Positions 30,265 to 42,484 are shown, numbered from the stretch's first letter. The stretch: 64,000 bases of DNA from Heligmosomoides polygyrus polygyrus (GCA_947396885.1 OX377202.1:6262001-6326000), one strand, 5' to 3'. The notes: a model not told the origin generated them from the letters alone. Made by a program: numbers and translations.

Positions 30265-30640
30265 GTTAACATCTCCTTCAGAGAACGGTCACGTTTCGTT
30301 CTGGAATCTGAAGAGGCTCGAGCGTTAAGCACGTGGATCACTACTGCTCTCCACGTGCAGCGTACCAGACGTCTCCCTTAGGAGTGGGAGGACATCCACG
30401 TCATGCATGTCACTCTCGGCTAACGTAACACGGTAGCCTTCACAAAGTCCTGACAACTGAAACGTCATACGTCTCGCGCTTTTTCGGCCTTCTCGAACAC
30501 ACTGCTTTTCTTAAGGCTTGTTGACCGACTTAATGAACTCTATCCCCCCATGCATGACGAGAAGGTAGGATTTTTCTTCACATCAAGGGCGCCATGTTCT
30601 ACTCTCTATGGACTTCGACAAAGGAACTTTGCTGTTGGGT
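30265..30640. other. No gene recognised
   Basis: Mixed-composition sequence without a supported frame on either strand. Confidence 0.35.
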
Positions 30641-30649
30641 ATTGTTACA

Positions 30650-30925
30650 GCTGGCGCAGTCAGAGGTGCCGGCCGTACACCCGATATGAGGTTCTTGGTT
30701 CAGAAATCCCGCCCAGGCCAACAGAGCTTGCCATTCCCTTCGGAGCGGTGAATTGGCACCAGACTTGCCTGGGAAGAATAAAACACTGACATGTCTGTCG
30801 GCTGTCCATGCAAGTCATTACATGGCCAAATACGCATTCAAATCACCTCTACGACATTCCAGAAGTAGAATGCGTGGTGCATCCCAAAGGAATTGAGTAT
30901 CGTTGTCCTCCATCCATTATCCATT
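30650..30925 (+). mobile_element. Diverged SINE copy
   Basis: Same family as 24108-24406, with head GCTGGCGCAGTCAGAGG, body TTGGCACCAGACTTGCCTGG and tail CCATTATCCATTAT. No target-site duplication was recognised, consistent with age. Confidence 0.75.
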
Positions 30926-31127
30926 ATATTTCAAACGCCAGGCGGCGAAATACTATGCCAGCTAATAATATCGATTGTTTGCCCTGCCTAATCGATACCG
31001 GCAGCTTTCACGACGTCGCGACGCCCTGCGAGTAAAGTATAAATCCTGCCTAAGACACGTCTGAAAAGGATAAAACACTGACTGCCCCGTCTAAGCATCA
31101 TGAGCATCATGAGTACAGGCCAAATGA

Positions 31128-31814
31128 TTAATGCTCAACTTGTCCCTTATCGTGAAGGCTACTTACGCGCTCATTCAGCATATAAATTGCAACGCAAACA
31201 ATTTTATTACTTTTTGAATGTTCATGGAATTCTCTTTCTTTAAATTTCTCCAAAGTCCAATGGCGCGAAAAATGGCGATAAATTTGTTTTAAGGACGCGC
31301 CATGCAATGCCATGTGGCGCAGTGTTTTCTTGGTTACCAATGAAAACGCCATCTATCCCATTTTCACGTTAAACTGAGCACTTTTCAAAGCAAAGTCGAC
31401 ATTTCTGGAATCAAACTGAACATCATCCAAATCGAAATGAGTGCCTTTTAGAACACTAACTTAAAAATTTGCAATTCATCCGCGCCTAAAAGGTGACCAT
31501 GGTATTTGAAATTTTATTTTTAAAAAATCTCAAAAAAAAGAATACGGTTCAAGGTACATTTTTACGCACAAGATAACCGGAATTTCTGAGTATACTATTT
31601 TCACGTCACTCTCGTATGATTAAGCTTGAGACTTTTGAAATCAAAGTCAACTCTTCCAAATCGAAATAGCCTTACAGGTTAAACTACATACTCTCCAAGA
31701 TGGTTAAAAGATGCTTGTTCAAGAAAAATTTAGTTTAACTTTCTTTAAAAGTTTTTAGGTTACCTACCCCAAAATATTTAATAACTTTATAAAAAAATTC
31801 TAATTTTTATTTTT
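31128..31814. repeat. Foldback-family fragments, no gene
   Basis: Contains GCGCCATGCAATGCC and TTTTCAAAGCAAAG/CCAAATCGAAATGAG segments typical of the arms of the 24785 and 42485 foldbacks. No complete element could be drawn. Confidence 0.45.
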
Positions 31815-31827
31815 AGAGAAAATTAAT

Positions 31828-32122
31828 AAAGGATAAAAGGATAAAGGACGGCGATATTCAATCCCCTTTGAGATGTGCCACGCATTCTACTTCTACGGGA
31901 TGTTGTGGAGGCGAGTTGAATGCGTATTTGGTCATACCATGACTTGCGGTGGCCAGCCGATGAACAAGTCAGTGCTTTATCCTTCCCAGACAAGTCTGTT
32001 ACCAATTTACCGACCCCGGAGGGATGGAAGGCTTGGTTGGGCTGGGCGGAAAATCCGAACCACGAACCTGGTATCGGGTGCAGGCGACAGCCGGCGGCTC
32101 CTCCGACTGCGCTCCACGCGCC
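31828..32122 (-). mobile_element. tRNA-headed SINE with 13-bp TSD
   Basis: The 295-bp insert in reverse orientation is flanked by AGAGAAAATTAAT at 31815-31827 and 32123-32135. The sense strand starts GGGCGCGTGGAGCGCAGTCG and ends in the (CCTTTTATCC) tail. Perfect flanks indicate a recent insertion. Confidence 0.92.
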
Positions 32123-32300
32123 CAGAGAAAATTAATGAAAAATTAAAATTAAAATTGTTTCAAAACACTGCAAAGAAGCAAGCACATAGCGCATTAAAAG
32201 ATCAAATCGCTCGAAAAGCGAAAATCGCTCATACACTTGAAAAGTCAAATTTCAAATTTCATTTGATTGATGATGTGAATGCTGCTCAGATGATGCATCT

Positions 32301-34034
32301 ATTAGGTTGAGTCACAAAATTTTGCAACAAAATTTGTCTCCCAGCAAAAATACGATTATCCCACGAAGGAAAAATGATGGACTTGAATGAAATAATTGCC
32401 GTTACTCGCAATGAGTTCCTTCTGCTTTTTATGCACTGGGTGAATTACATCTCTGTAGAAACTGGTCGGTTTTGACATGAAGAAGTCGTGTACCACCGTC
32501 GTGACATCATCGACTTCGGCGAAGCGCCTACCATGGAGGAAGTGATCCATCGACCGAAGCTGATGACAGTCAGACGGTACAATGTCCATGGTGTATGGTA
32601 GTTGCTTGATTTTGGTCCAGCTCATGAAGTGTCGTAAGTGGTGGGCTGTTGCCCTGGTGGATGAAACATTGGCTTGTATCGACCTCTTTCTCCACTAATT
32701 TTTGCTGGAACTAGTCGAGCTGTTGGCCAAAGGGATGGTTCGACTACGTGGAGCAGCTCCCGGTGCACTGGACCATTACACATCCATCAAACGCACAGCA
32801 GGACCTTCTTTCGGTGGAGCTCCGAGTTTGACGTCAGAATCCCCAGCTCGTTGAGTTCCAGCTATTGCTTTCTGGCCTCGCAGTTGTAGCGAAGCATCCC
32901 CTTTTCATCTCTGGCAAGGGCTCGATCCAGGCCCCTCTGCTTGAAACGGGACCGGAGCTCTCGGCAGCCAGAAGCACAGCGATTTATTTGGGTTTCCGTC
33001 AAAGCGTGAGGCACTGGCGAAGACGACTTTGGCGACCTTTCAGTCTTCTGCATCCGATGAGCGGTAATTCACTGAGAGGGATGATCAGCGGTCAGTCCTA
33101 GCGAGGTTTGAGAAGAATTCGACTTGATGGGTTTGCGCAAGCGCCCTTTGTTTACAGCAGTACAGCAGATCTTCCTGAGAGTGGCTAGTCTGGATCTATC
33201 CTAGTCCGGGGGGGGGCAAATAACTAAAAACTAGACAATAAAATGAATTAATAGTTACCGAGCGGCTCCTAGAGAACGAAACCTAACCTAAAAGAAACCA
33301 AAAACGGACGAACAAACAAAAAAGGAAAAATCGCCGCGGTTTACAACCGTCTCGGCGGGCAAAGAGCGACGGAATATAGTCATGTCGGGTGCTGACATGT
33401 TATAACCAGGATCTAACATGGTGGGGAGGGCGCATGAAGCCGCATGTCGCGTGCTGACCGTCGCTTGACATGTTATAACTAGGATCTAACATGGTGAGGA
33501 GGGCACACAACTTTGCCTTCTTACAACCGTAACAAATGCAATTTTTCGTTTTTTCTTTGCGACTTTTTCTTGTTTAGGGTCCTATGTTGTTCTGTAGGAG
33601 CCGCTCTGTAAGTCTTGAGTGAATTTGTCATATATAATACATTTTAGTTATGTGCCCCCCCGGACTAGGATAGATCCGCTTGTCGCTCGGCGGAAAGGTA
33701 CTTCTTATACCATCTCCAATAATTTATTCGGTTAGGAGTGAACTTGCCGGTGACTTCCTGATTGCGAATGACCCCCGTTGCTGGGTTTCTGCCGAAGTTG
33801 AACTAATTGAACATGAAACCACACACTCTTCACTTTGAGTGATCATCGTTCTAGCGAATAAAACTTTTCAACAACGCAAGCAAAACTGACTATTCGTAAC
33901 TCAAAATGATCACTATGAAACAAGCTTTCAAACAGAATATAAATATAAATGAATATGAATATAATATTCAGCGTGTTTACTTTGAATTTCAGAACAGACG
34001 AAAATGTTGCAAAACTTATGACTCAACCTAATAA
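32301..34034 (-). mobile_element. Mariner relic interrupted by a GGATCTATCC element
   Basis: TIRs ATTAGGTTGAGTCACAAAAT (left) and its near-complement ending ACTCAACCTAAT (right). The span is 1734 bp, or about 1.25 kb after removing the 486-bp element at 33192-33677, the usual mariner size. Transposase pieces on the - strand: SSPVPHALTETQINRC and ARDEKGMLRYN (32862-33053); SMDHFLHGRRFAEVDD and SNGNYF near the end (32356-32625). The frame is heavily broken. Confidence 0.82.
33192..33677. mobile_element. GGATCTATCCTAGTC element inside a mariner
   Basis: A 486-bp element with GGATCTATCCTAGTCCGGGG ends and internal GGATCTAACATGGTG repeats. Its removal restores mariner length, so it entered after the mariner. 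Confidence 0.85.
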
Positions 34035-34083
34035 ATGAGAATATGCGTGTTTTTACGGTTGTTTTGTTAAACGGTTAATAGGT

Positions 34084-34780
34084 TTGAAACGTTTTTGTTC
34101 TTGTTGTGCATTTTACAGGCGTGAAACTCCATGCATACAGAAATTCTGCTATCAATCGAATAAAAGTGACCACGTCTTGAACGAGACCATGGCGCAATCT
34201 TTCTTCGCACTAAAAATGGCTGCCCACGTGTCCTTTAAAGCCTTAAGCTATCATTTTTCCTCAAGAAATGAGAATTTTATAAAATGTCAAACAATGTGTT
34301 CACTTACTGAATAGGTGAATTAAAACTTCAAAAAAAAAAAGGTTATACCAAAACCATCGTTGAACACGCAATCTCTTTTTTCGGCACTAAAAAATAACGG
34401 CGTTCGCACTCTTCAAAACAAATCAAATTTTCAAATTTTCAAAATTCAAATCAAATCCATTATTTTTGCTCAAATAATGAGAATTTTATACAATTGATTT
34501 GAAAAGTGTTCAATTTTATGTGAAAAGTGCCTAATTCCAATTGAAAATTGCATATAGTACGAGAAGAGATCAAACTCATCCACCACGACGAGAATTTTAT
34601 CTGATTGATCGTGTAAGTTGTTCTTGAAGCTGGGAAGTGAGCATATCATTCTCTTCTACAATTGTTCCCGGTTTCCCGCAGACTAGAGTGTAGCTGACGG
34701 CAAACAAACGTTCATTCTCAATCAAAGGAAAATCGCTACGTGCTGGATGAATGCATGGCGCGATCTCTTTTTTGATAAAA
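34084..34780. repeat. Foldback-family fragments
   Basis: Includes GAGACCATGGCGCAATCTT and AATTGAAAATTG/AAAGTGTTCAATTTTATG segments typical of the 42485 family, repeated partly at 34700-34780. No gene seen. Confidence 0.5.
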
Positions 34781-35083
34781 AGGATAATAATAAAGATCGG
34801 CGTTAATCAATCCCTTTGCCGGATGCGCCACGCACTCAACTTCTACGGGATGCCGTGGAGGCAATTTGAATGCGTACATGGCCATACAATGATGACTTGC
34901 TGTGGCCAGTCGATGAAGAAGTCAGCGCTTTATCCTTCCCAGACAAGTCTGGTACCAATTCACCGACCCCGAATGGAAGGAAGGCTCTGTTGGTCTGGGC
35001 GCGAATCCGAACCAGGAACCTGGAATCGGAGGCACGCGACGGTCGGCGCCTTCTCAGACTACGCTCTACCACGCGACGCTACC
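34781..35083 (-). mobile_element. SINE copy, reverse orientation
   Basis: It has the family body (TGGTACCAGACTTGTCTGGG in sense) and head near 35060-35083, with several small insertions. TSD not resolved. Confidence 0.8.
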
Positions 35084-36028
35084 CTAGGGTTAAGGGTAGA
35101 TTAATGAATTGTTACAGATTCTTGTAGAAGAAGAAGTAGCAACCTCGGCATTACACTCGTCATTTCCTCACATTTCAGCGATAAAACCAGATGTGAACGA
35201 TGAAAAACGAACACGGATGATGCGGGTGATCATTCTTCCCGTAATGACAAACGGATGCGGCATAGAAAAAGCGAATTCCACGCAGCAGATGAATGACTCA
35301 CGACGGAATCTGCACCAACCACGCGGCGGACAATTGGAGCCGAGAGCCCAGAAAACTCCAGAAATGACTTTGGAGTAAGTTCTGGTAGTACTCAGAGAAC
35401 GCTCATCGCCAAAGCAACATCGCGCTGCACGATGGCTCACGCAGATGTAGAGGAACTCATAGGACCCAGCATATCCACACCAGCATCACCATTCGTATAA
35501 TTCGCTATTTTCTTCAAACCCCGGGTAAATGTATCACCTGAGTAATGACATTCTTGAAAAGCCGTATCATACAAGGAAAGGCTCCCAAAGGCCTGACCCT
35601 CTATGGCCGTTCGAGGGCCATCGAGGGTCAGGCCGTGCTGCTGATGGTGATATGAATCTTCGGGAACAAAGCATTTCGGTTTGAGGCCACAAGTGGCTTG
35701 GTTGACCTGAATGTCAATAGAACGTAGCGGGAAAGCGTTTGATAAGAGGAGACTCAGGGCTAGATCGAGCCCAGAGAACCTACCGAGCTACTCTGGCACT
35801 TGGTAGGGATGGACGGAGACGTTGCTGACCAATCACTACAGCCAGTAGACGACCAGCGCGTCACAGATGATACAGGTCATTGGGCGTCAGTGCGCTCCAC
35901 TCCCACTAACCCTGTGCTCGACTGACGCTGCGGTAACGAGCAGTGGAATAGTCTGTCGATATCTGCACGTCTTCTATGTGCTTCCGTTTCTCATCGTCTG
36001 GTCTGTGTAAGGACTCCGATGCCGGCCT
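35084..36028. other. No gene recognised; short hairpin inside
   Basis: A frame at 35200-35280 (+) reads RTRMMRVIILPVMTNGCG, faintly like the connector of RTE-type LINE proteins, but support is too weak for a call. A short hairpin lies at about 35590-35630 (GGCCTGACCCTC against GAGGGTCAGGCC). Confidence 0.35.
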
Positions 36029-36865
36029 AACAAGGGATGGTTCCCAACTCATGGTGAGCTTTTGCGATGCTATTTTACCAGGATGTAGGGCCTTGTAAGC
36101 GGAGTCCAGAGTTACAGTTAATTTTTGTTAAAGGCTTTTTTATAGACCGGAAAATGGGTGTAAAAACGTATGTGCAACAATCATCAACCCCTATGACACC
36201 TTACGAGATGTGCCTCGGTGGCGCAGACCGTTGGAGTGCCGCCTCATAGGGGCATACTTACGGGCATTTAAGTTCGAGTCCACGTGTTGCCAATATTTTT
36301 GCACACATTAGCTTGTTGTTATTATGCTTTCTTATGATCACAGAAATCAATATTACACTATTTCTAGTACACTTATGGACCGATATGGCCCGGGTTCATA
36401 ATATTCAACCGTAAAGTATGCGTATTTGTGTGAAGTTACGATATCGTTGGTGATATGGTGTGACATCGTTGAAAAACTAGCATATGTGAAGGCGCAAATG
36501 GACAGCCTTGGTTTCTTGAAAGCATTGATGGCCTAACATTGACTCCTATGATCATGGAAAGCGTAACAACAACAAACTAATATGTGCAAATTTATTGGCA
36601 TTACGTGGACTCGAACTGAAAAGCCCGCCGGTGTGCTCCTATGAGGCGACACTCCTACCGACTGCGCCAACAATGCACATATCGTAAGGTGTCACTGGGG
36701 TTGATGAGTGTCGCGCACACGTTTTTACACCTCTTTTCCCGGCCTTCAAAAAAAAAAACCGTCCAGCAAAAACTAACTGTAATTCTGGATTCCGCTCACA
36801 CAGCCCTATATCCTGTCAAAATGGCATCGCAAAAGCCCACCTTTAGTTGGGAACTCTCCCTTGTT
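36029..36865. mobile_element. Palindrome with convergent tRNA-like units (d)
   Basis: Ends AACAAGGGATGGTTCCCAAC and GTTGGGAACTCTCCCTTGTT. Both arms carry a tRNA-like unit pointing inward: + strand about 36214-36292 (GGTGGCGCAGACCGTTGGAG, AGTTCGAGTCC) and - strand about 36597-36669 (AGTTCGAGTCC in sense). The arms are diverged but align along their length. No protein coding. Confidence 0.8.
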
Positions 36866-37486
36866 AGGATGATTCAGATATGGGTGATTTTAACTGAAGC
36901 GGCCTTTCGGATGGATGATTCTGATAACTGATTTTGATTTTTTAATCATTTCTTTTGATCCTGATAAGGGAAGGTCTCATGAGGAGGGCAGTGAGTTCGA
37001 TAAGGAGATTCTGAATGAGACCTATATGGCCATGTAGAGCGGCATCGGACGAGAATCACAGAATTATGTTTCGTTTTCGCTCAATGCTTCAGGACAGTCC
37101 GAAAACGGCACAAAATCGTCGCCTAGTACCTCAAGGACCGGAGGTCAGGGGTGCCGATCCTCCCCAACTACTGTCGTCGTTTTGCGCGCTCGCTTCAAAC
37201 CGAGCTTGTGAAAACTTCTCAATTTCAACCAAAATGTAGGCTCAAACTTCTTTAACACACGGGTTAAGTAGTCTCGGCACTCATCCCAAGCCCGCTGCAA
37301 TCAAAACGGGTCTAATAGACGAAAACCTTGCCATTATTGGAACGCCCAAGGGCATTCTGCAAAAGCGAAACACGGTGCTGTGATCCTTCTCTGATGCGCT
37401 ACAAGACCGTTTACGTCCAGTTCGGGCCGAGCACACTGACCTAACTATCTGAAGGGCGAAAGCGAATACCACGGCAAGAGTCAAAT

Positions 37487-37785
37487 AGTACAAAAGTATG
37501 TTCCATTTCTGCAAAGTCCTTAAACATACCGAGTTCGAAACCCGATCGTTTACTGTGGAATCGCACAGCCGCACCAGGCAATACTTCCAAATATCGAATA
37601 TGCAGAAAAATTGCAAAAACACTGCAAGGCAAGGTGCCTATGAAGCAGTTGTTTTCCATTTCGTTGCATATTCGATATTTGGAGGGTGTTGCCTGGTGCG
37701 ACTGTGTGATTCTGCTGTAAACTATCGAGGCTTCGAACTCGGTATGTTTAAGGACTTTACAAAAACGGAACATACTTTTCTACTA
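37487..37785. mobile_element. ~300-bp palindrome
   Basis: AGTACAAAAGTATGTTCC against GGAACATACTTTTCTACT. The stem continues through CGAGTTCGAAACC and GCACCAGGCAATACTTCC to a centre near 37635. Related to 55595-55912. Confidence 0.7.
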
Positions 37786-37927
37786 CTTGAAGGGTGAAGA
37801 TTCTCGCAACGGTGTTCATTTTCGTCAACCGAAGGTGCGTCTGAGATCCTTGAAGTCTTTTCTTTGTTAGGATGACTCGAATAGATGTTATTTTTACCAG
37901 AACGGCTTTTCGGTGAAGTGATTTCTA

Positions 37928-38763
37928 ACAAGGAGAGCCTCCAAAGTGGCGGTGAACCTTTGCGATGAAATTTCTGCAGGATGTAAGGTCCCGTGTGGGA
38001 AGTCCAAAACCGCAGTTAATTTTTTTCGGAATGCTCTTCTGTGGTCGAAAAAGGCGTGTGGAAGCGCGAGCGCAACGTTCATTACGCCCTGCTGCCCGCC
38101 CAACCCAATGTGGTCAGCTGGCGCAGTGGATAGCGGCGTCGCATCTAAGCCGGACCAGGAAGGTTTAACGGTTCGACCCCCGGTGTCGCCACAGTTTTTG
38201 CTCACATCGGGTCGTTATTATTATGTGCTTGCGTGACCACATTAGTCAATTTGTACACGATTAATGCTTTTATTAAGTAAATGTACCCCTTTTCTGCTTT
38301 CATTTGAGCTATCTCTCAATGGATCCTGTTTGCACTGTATTATATCAACAACGATACTGTAAATGCACAGAAACACATACATTTCACGGGATAGGTCATG
38401 AATTTGGTTTGATACCGATATAAAAGCAATAAACGTGTACAAATTGATTCCTGTGATCACTCAAGCACATAATAATAACGACCTGATGTGTGCAAAAACT
38501 TTGGCGACACCAGAAGTCGAACCGTAAAACCCACTCGGTCCGGCTGAGAGGCGACATCGCTACCCACTGCACCAGCCGACCACAATAGCTTGGGTGGGAG
38601 AAGGGCATAATGAACTTTGCGCTCGCGCTTCCACACGCCTTTTTCGACCACAGAAGAGCACTGCGAAAAAATTAACTACGGTTTCGGACTTCCCACACTG
38701 GACCTTACATCCTGCAAAAACTGCATCGCAAAGGTTCACCGCCACTTTGGAGGTTCTCCTTGT
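37928..38763. mobile_element. Palindrome with convergent tRNA-like units (e)
   Basis: Ends ACAAGGAGAGCCTCCAAAGT and its near-complement at the right. The + strand tRNA-like unit at about 38113-38192 has GCTGGCGCAGTGGATAGCG and GGTTCGACCCCCGG. The - strand unit at about 38502-38580 is the inverted counterpart. The two arms are about 330 bp each and are separated by ~200 bp of unrelated sequence. Confidence 0.82.
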
Positions 38764-38831
38764 GAGGATGAACCTATTGCAATAAGATTTGTTGGCCGCA
38801 AATCCGAGTGTGCAACTTCTTTTCGCTTTTC

Positions 38832-38993
38832 GGGGCCAGATTCATCAACGACTTACTGCAATTTAACGACCTGATAGCGCGGCTTATCGCTGTTGAAATG
38901 TTTCACCATATCGCTTGATAAGCCGCGATATCAGGGATTTCGGCTGTATTTTCTCCGTTAAATTGCTGTAAATCGTTGATGAATCTGGTCCCC
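38832..38993. mobile_element. GATTCATCAACG hairpin MITE
   Basis: GGGGCCAGATTCATCAACGA and its complement form the ends. The stem includes GATAGCGCGGCTTATCGC against GCTTGATAAGCCGCGATATC. Confidence 0.85.
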
Positions 38994-39958
38994 GGTGTGT
39001 CTCCCCCCTTCTATATTAGCCATCCTCTTCACAAAACGTGTAACCCTTTCTCATTTCGGTTAACGATTGAGTTCCTTAAAAGACAGTATCTTAAACGGAG
39101 GTATAAGCTTGACAACTCCCACTAGTAATGGCTGCATCACAGAACACTCTCGTGGAAGTGCACCGCCTAATCAGATCATCTCCAGCCGGGCCCTGCACTT
39201 CCTACGCATTACTTTGCCGGCCTACCTACAAGTCTCGTGCTCGGCCGAACCCCACCTCGTGATTCCCGGGAACGCGCGCGCTGTTTAACACGATTATGAC
39301 GCAGGAAATGACGGCAGTATGACTCCTCCCCGGCTGGAGCCGCGGATGAGGTGTCGCCGTCACGTCGCGGCCTCTATAAATTCGGCACACGGTAGCCGAT
39401 CTTTAAAGTCTGCCCCATCAATTCTCCTCCCACTCAGCCTACCACCACATCCCAACATCACAGCAGAAGCCTGAACCTTCCCTATCAGTCTGATCTCCCT
39501 ATCAGTGCACTCACTTGGAAACACCATCGCCGACTTCAGTTCTACGTTACTCAAGTACTAACCGGTTCTCGGCGAAATAGGTGAGACGCAGAGTCATGCT
39601 TTGCCCGGAACTTCTTTCGTCATTGTTTAGAAATTCTCAAGAAATCATCACGCTTAAGCTCGCTGTTCCTAGAGCCTTGCTAAATATACAGCGTTGGATA
39701 TCTCCAAGGGTAAAACAGAGCAGTGCTCGCCGCTTGAAAGCTAAATCGGGCGCAATATGGGTTGGGGATGGAGTTTTGACGATGAATTTTTCCATCTTTC
39801 CTAATCGGAGGGGTTGGCATACAGCGTTTTGTAACACCGACCCGTTGCTTGAGTTTCTACAAGACCTTCAGCTGCTGCCCCATTACGCGAATACTTTTAT
39901 TTAAAATCAATGGATATGGTAGTGTGGCATGGAATGATGTTCCGTTAAGCGAACATTT
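38994..39958. other. No gene recognised
   Basis: Open frames exist on both strands (for example 39360-39554 on -, 39581-39904 on +) but none shows a family motif I can name. Possibly old transposon coding. Confidence 0.35.
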
Positions 39959-40017
39959 GGATCTATCCTAGTCGGGAGGGACATTTTACGGCTGCCCCTT
40001 CCGACTAGGATAGATCC
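39959..40017. mobile_element. 59-bp minimal GGATCTATCC element
   Basis: Only the two inverted ends (GGATCTATCCTAGTCGG and CCGACTAGGATAGATCC) and about 25 bp between them. This looks like an internally deleted copy of the ~490-bp family. Confidence 0.8.
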
Positions 40018-40122
40018 GGGTGCAATCTTAGTTGATGGTGGCCATTCTTATACCATTTCATAGTAGCTGAATGTGCTCAGTATTTCCATGAATTAAATTC
40101 ACTTATTCCATAGAAAGCAATT

Positions 40123-40609
40123 GGGATGTGTCCTAGTCCGGGGGGCCACATAACTAAAAACTAGGCAACAAAATGAATTAATACTTACAGGGCGGCTCCT
40201 AGAGAACGAAACCTAACTTAAAAGAAACCAAAAAACGGAAGAACAAACAAAAAACAAAAAATCGCCCGTCTCGGCGGGCAAAGAGCGACGGAATAGAGTC
40301 ATGCCGCGTGCTGACCGCCGCTTGACATGTTATAACCAGGATCTAACATGGTGGGGATGGCGCATGAAGCCGCATACCGCATGCTGACCGTCGCTTGACA
40401 TGTTACCACCATGATCTAACATGGTGAAGAGGGCACACAACCTTGCCTTCTTACAACCGTAACAAATGCAATTTTTTCGTTTTTTTTCTCTGTGTCTTCT
40501 CTTGTTTAGGTCCTGTGTTGTTCTGTAGGAGCCACTCTGTAAGTCTTGGGTGAATTCGTCACATATAATACTTTTTAGTTATGTGCCCCCCTGGACTAGG
40601 ATAGATCTA
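40123..40609. mobile_element. GGATCTATCCTAGTC element
   Basis: Same structure as 15620-16107 and 33192-33677, with a slightly decayed left tip (GATGTGTCCTAGTCCGGGG) and right end GGACTAGGATAGATC. Confidence 0.8.
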
Positions 40610-41154
40610 GCATTGTATTAACGAAATCAAAACAAATATACACAGAGAACATGGGAATGTATAACATTGTGAGCTAGGTAGTGACATGAAGTAAATTGTC
40701 TTGCCTGTGTCCACGGATCTGAAACTGTATTCAAAACGTTGATTGATGGTGTCTTGGCCTACATTTCTCATTTCACTGATATTATTTGTTTAATCTGCTA
40801 AACGACAACGCGTTCTAGGTGCAGATCTAGTAAGGGGCTCTTCCCTTATTAGATTTACACCGAGAACAGTTCTTTTTAGGTCCCTTTATCCGACTAGGAA
40901 CTCGGAAACTGAGACAGACTGGACAACCACGTTGACGTAGTTTATTCGTTTCTATAAGTTTTTGCCTGATTTTTGTGTTTAGTTATATCAGGCAATGGTT
41001 AAAGAGCGGCCACCACCAACTAACATTGGACCTAAATCCAATTTTTTCATACTGAAGTCTACAATCATCGACCTGGCAATCCCAGTCTTGGGGTGGGAAA
41101 GCGAAATATTTCATCCTACCGCGGGATGTACGTCTAAAATATCCAAGGCTACCA
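40610..41154. other. No gene recognised
   Basis: A short hairpin is visible at about 40818-40862 (GTGCAGATCTAGTAAGGG against CCCTTATTAGATTTACAC). Otherwise nothing supported. Confidence 0.4.
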
Positions 41155-41333
41155 GGGGCCGAATTCATCAACGGCTTACAGCAATTTAACGGTGAAAATA
41201 CAGCAGAAATCCCTGATGGCGCGACTTATCATGGTGAAAAGTTTCACCGTGTCGCTTGATACGCCACGCCATCAGGGATTTCGGCTGTATTTTCACCGTT
41301 AAATTGCTGTAAGTCGTTGATGAATCCGACTCC
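41155..41333. mobile_element. GATTCATCAACG hairpin MITE, well preserved
   Basis: Nearly perfect stem: TTACAGCAATTTAACGGTGA against TCACCGTTAAATTGCTGTAA, then AAATCCCTGATGGCG against CGCCATCAGGGATTT. The most intact copy in the window. Confidence 0.9.
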
Positions 41334-41391
41334 AGGTTCCATAGGTTAGAAGGACTACATGGTTTTTATAGAAGGACTACATGGTTTTTAT

Positions 41392-41452
41392 AGAAGGATT
41401 ACAGAGGCAATACGAGTTGCCCGCCAACTCGTATTGCCTCTGTAGTCCTTCT
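41392..41452. repeat. 28-bp-stem hairpin
   Basis: AGAAGGATTACAGAGGCAAT at 41392 onward pairs with ATTGCCTCTGTAGTCCTTCT, giving a 28-bp stem with a 5-base loop. It is preceded by two tandem copies of GAAGGACTACATGGTTTTTA. Confidence 0.8.
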
Positions 41453-41889
41453 GTAATGGCTCACTTTCATTGCCCTGGATCGGGACACACCTTGGCCGTT
41501 CGATAATACCAAAAAAATTTAAAGTAAACAAAATTAGGAAGTTTTTTCTTCTATTTTCTCCAGTTTCGAAGCCGGGAAAGCTCCCCTGTTTGTGTTCCTT
41601 TCAATTTTATCACTTTGTCCTTCTATCAGGCTAAGATAAGATCTCCCCACCGTTTCCTTGTTTGGCGTTGGGTTGTTAAAAGAAAAGGAAGGACGGAATA
41701 GATTTTTGTGCGAAACATGGATTAGAGCTAGGTTTCATTTTGAATGAGCGTTCAGTTTTTCAGCGTTCATAGTTAGCGACGAGCCTAACGTTTAGTCTGT
41801 TTTCCACCGAGCCTGTCCAAACCTCCACTTGTGCCTTGTCAGTCTTGTCTCTTGAAGGCATTTTCGTAATTTTACTCACTAAAGTTTGG

Positions 41890-42186
41890 TTGAGGCGTCG
41901 TGTAGCGCAGTCGGAGGAGGCGGCGACGGTCACCTGCACCCGATACCAGGTTCCTGGTTCGGATTTCCCGCCCAGGGCAACAAAGGCTTCCATCCTTTCG
42001 GCGTCGGTGAATAGGTACCAGACTGGTCTGGGAAAGATAAAGCGCGGCCTTGTTCATCGGTTGGCCACCGCAAGTCATTGTATGGTCAAATACGCATTCA
42101 AATCGCCTCCACGACATCCCGTGGGAATAGAATGCGTGGCGCATCCCAAAGGAGATTGAGTAACGCCGTCCTTCATCCTTTAACCT
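41890..42186 (+). mobile_element. tRNA-headed SINE with 11-bp TSD
   Basis: Flanked by CTAAAGTTTGG (41879-41889) and CTAAACTTTGG (42187-42197), 10 of 11 identical. Head TGTAGCGCAGTCGGAGG, tail CTTCATCCTTTAAC. Confidence 0.88.
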
Positions 42187-42197
42187 CTAAACTTTGG

Positions 42198-42484
42198 CGC
42201 AACGTTCATAGTTGAAGCGCAGACGGAGGACTTGCCGGCTGTGGCGTGCATCCTTGTCTCGGATTTGGATTGATTCCTCTTCTCCAATCTTCCTCTCTCC
42301 GTGGTCGATGAATTGGTACCAGCCTTATCTGGGAAGGATGAAACACTGACTTGTCCAGCGGCTAGCCACCGCAAGTCCTTCTATGGGCCAAATACGCATT
42401 CAAATCGCCTCCACGATATCCCGTAGAAGTAGAATGCGTGTCGCATCCCAAAAGGGATTGAGTAACGCCGTCCTTCATCCTTTA
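42198..42484 (+). mobile_element. Older, diverged SINE directly after the previous one
   Basis: Head GAAGCGCAGACGGAGG, body TTGGTACCAGCCTTATCTGG and tail CTTCATCCTTTACC. Two SINEs stand in tandem orientation, so the younger one landed at the 5' end of the older. Confidence 0.8.

Noticed and set aside
35200..35280. RTE connector-like peptide
   Set aside because: Only a weak resemblance over about 18 residues; not enough to call a LINE fragment.
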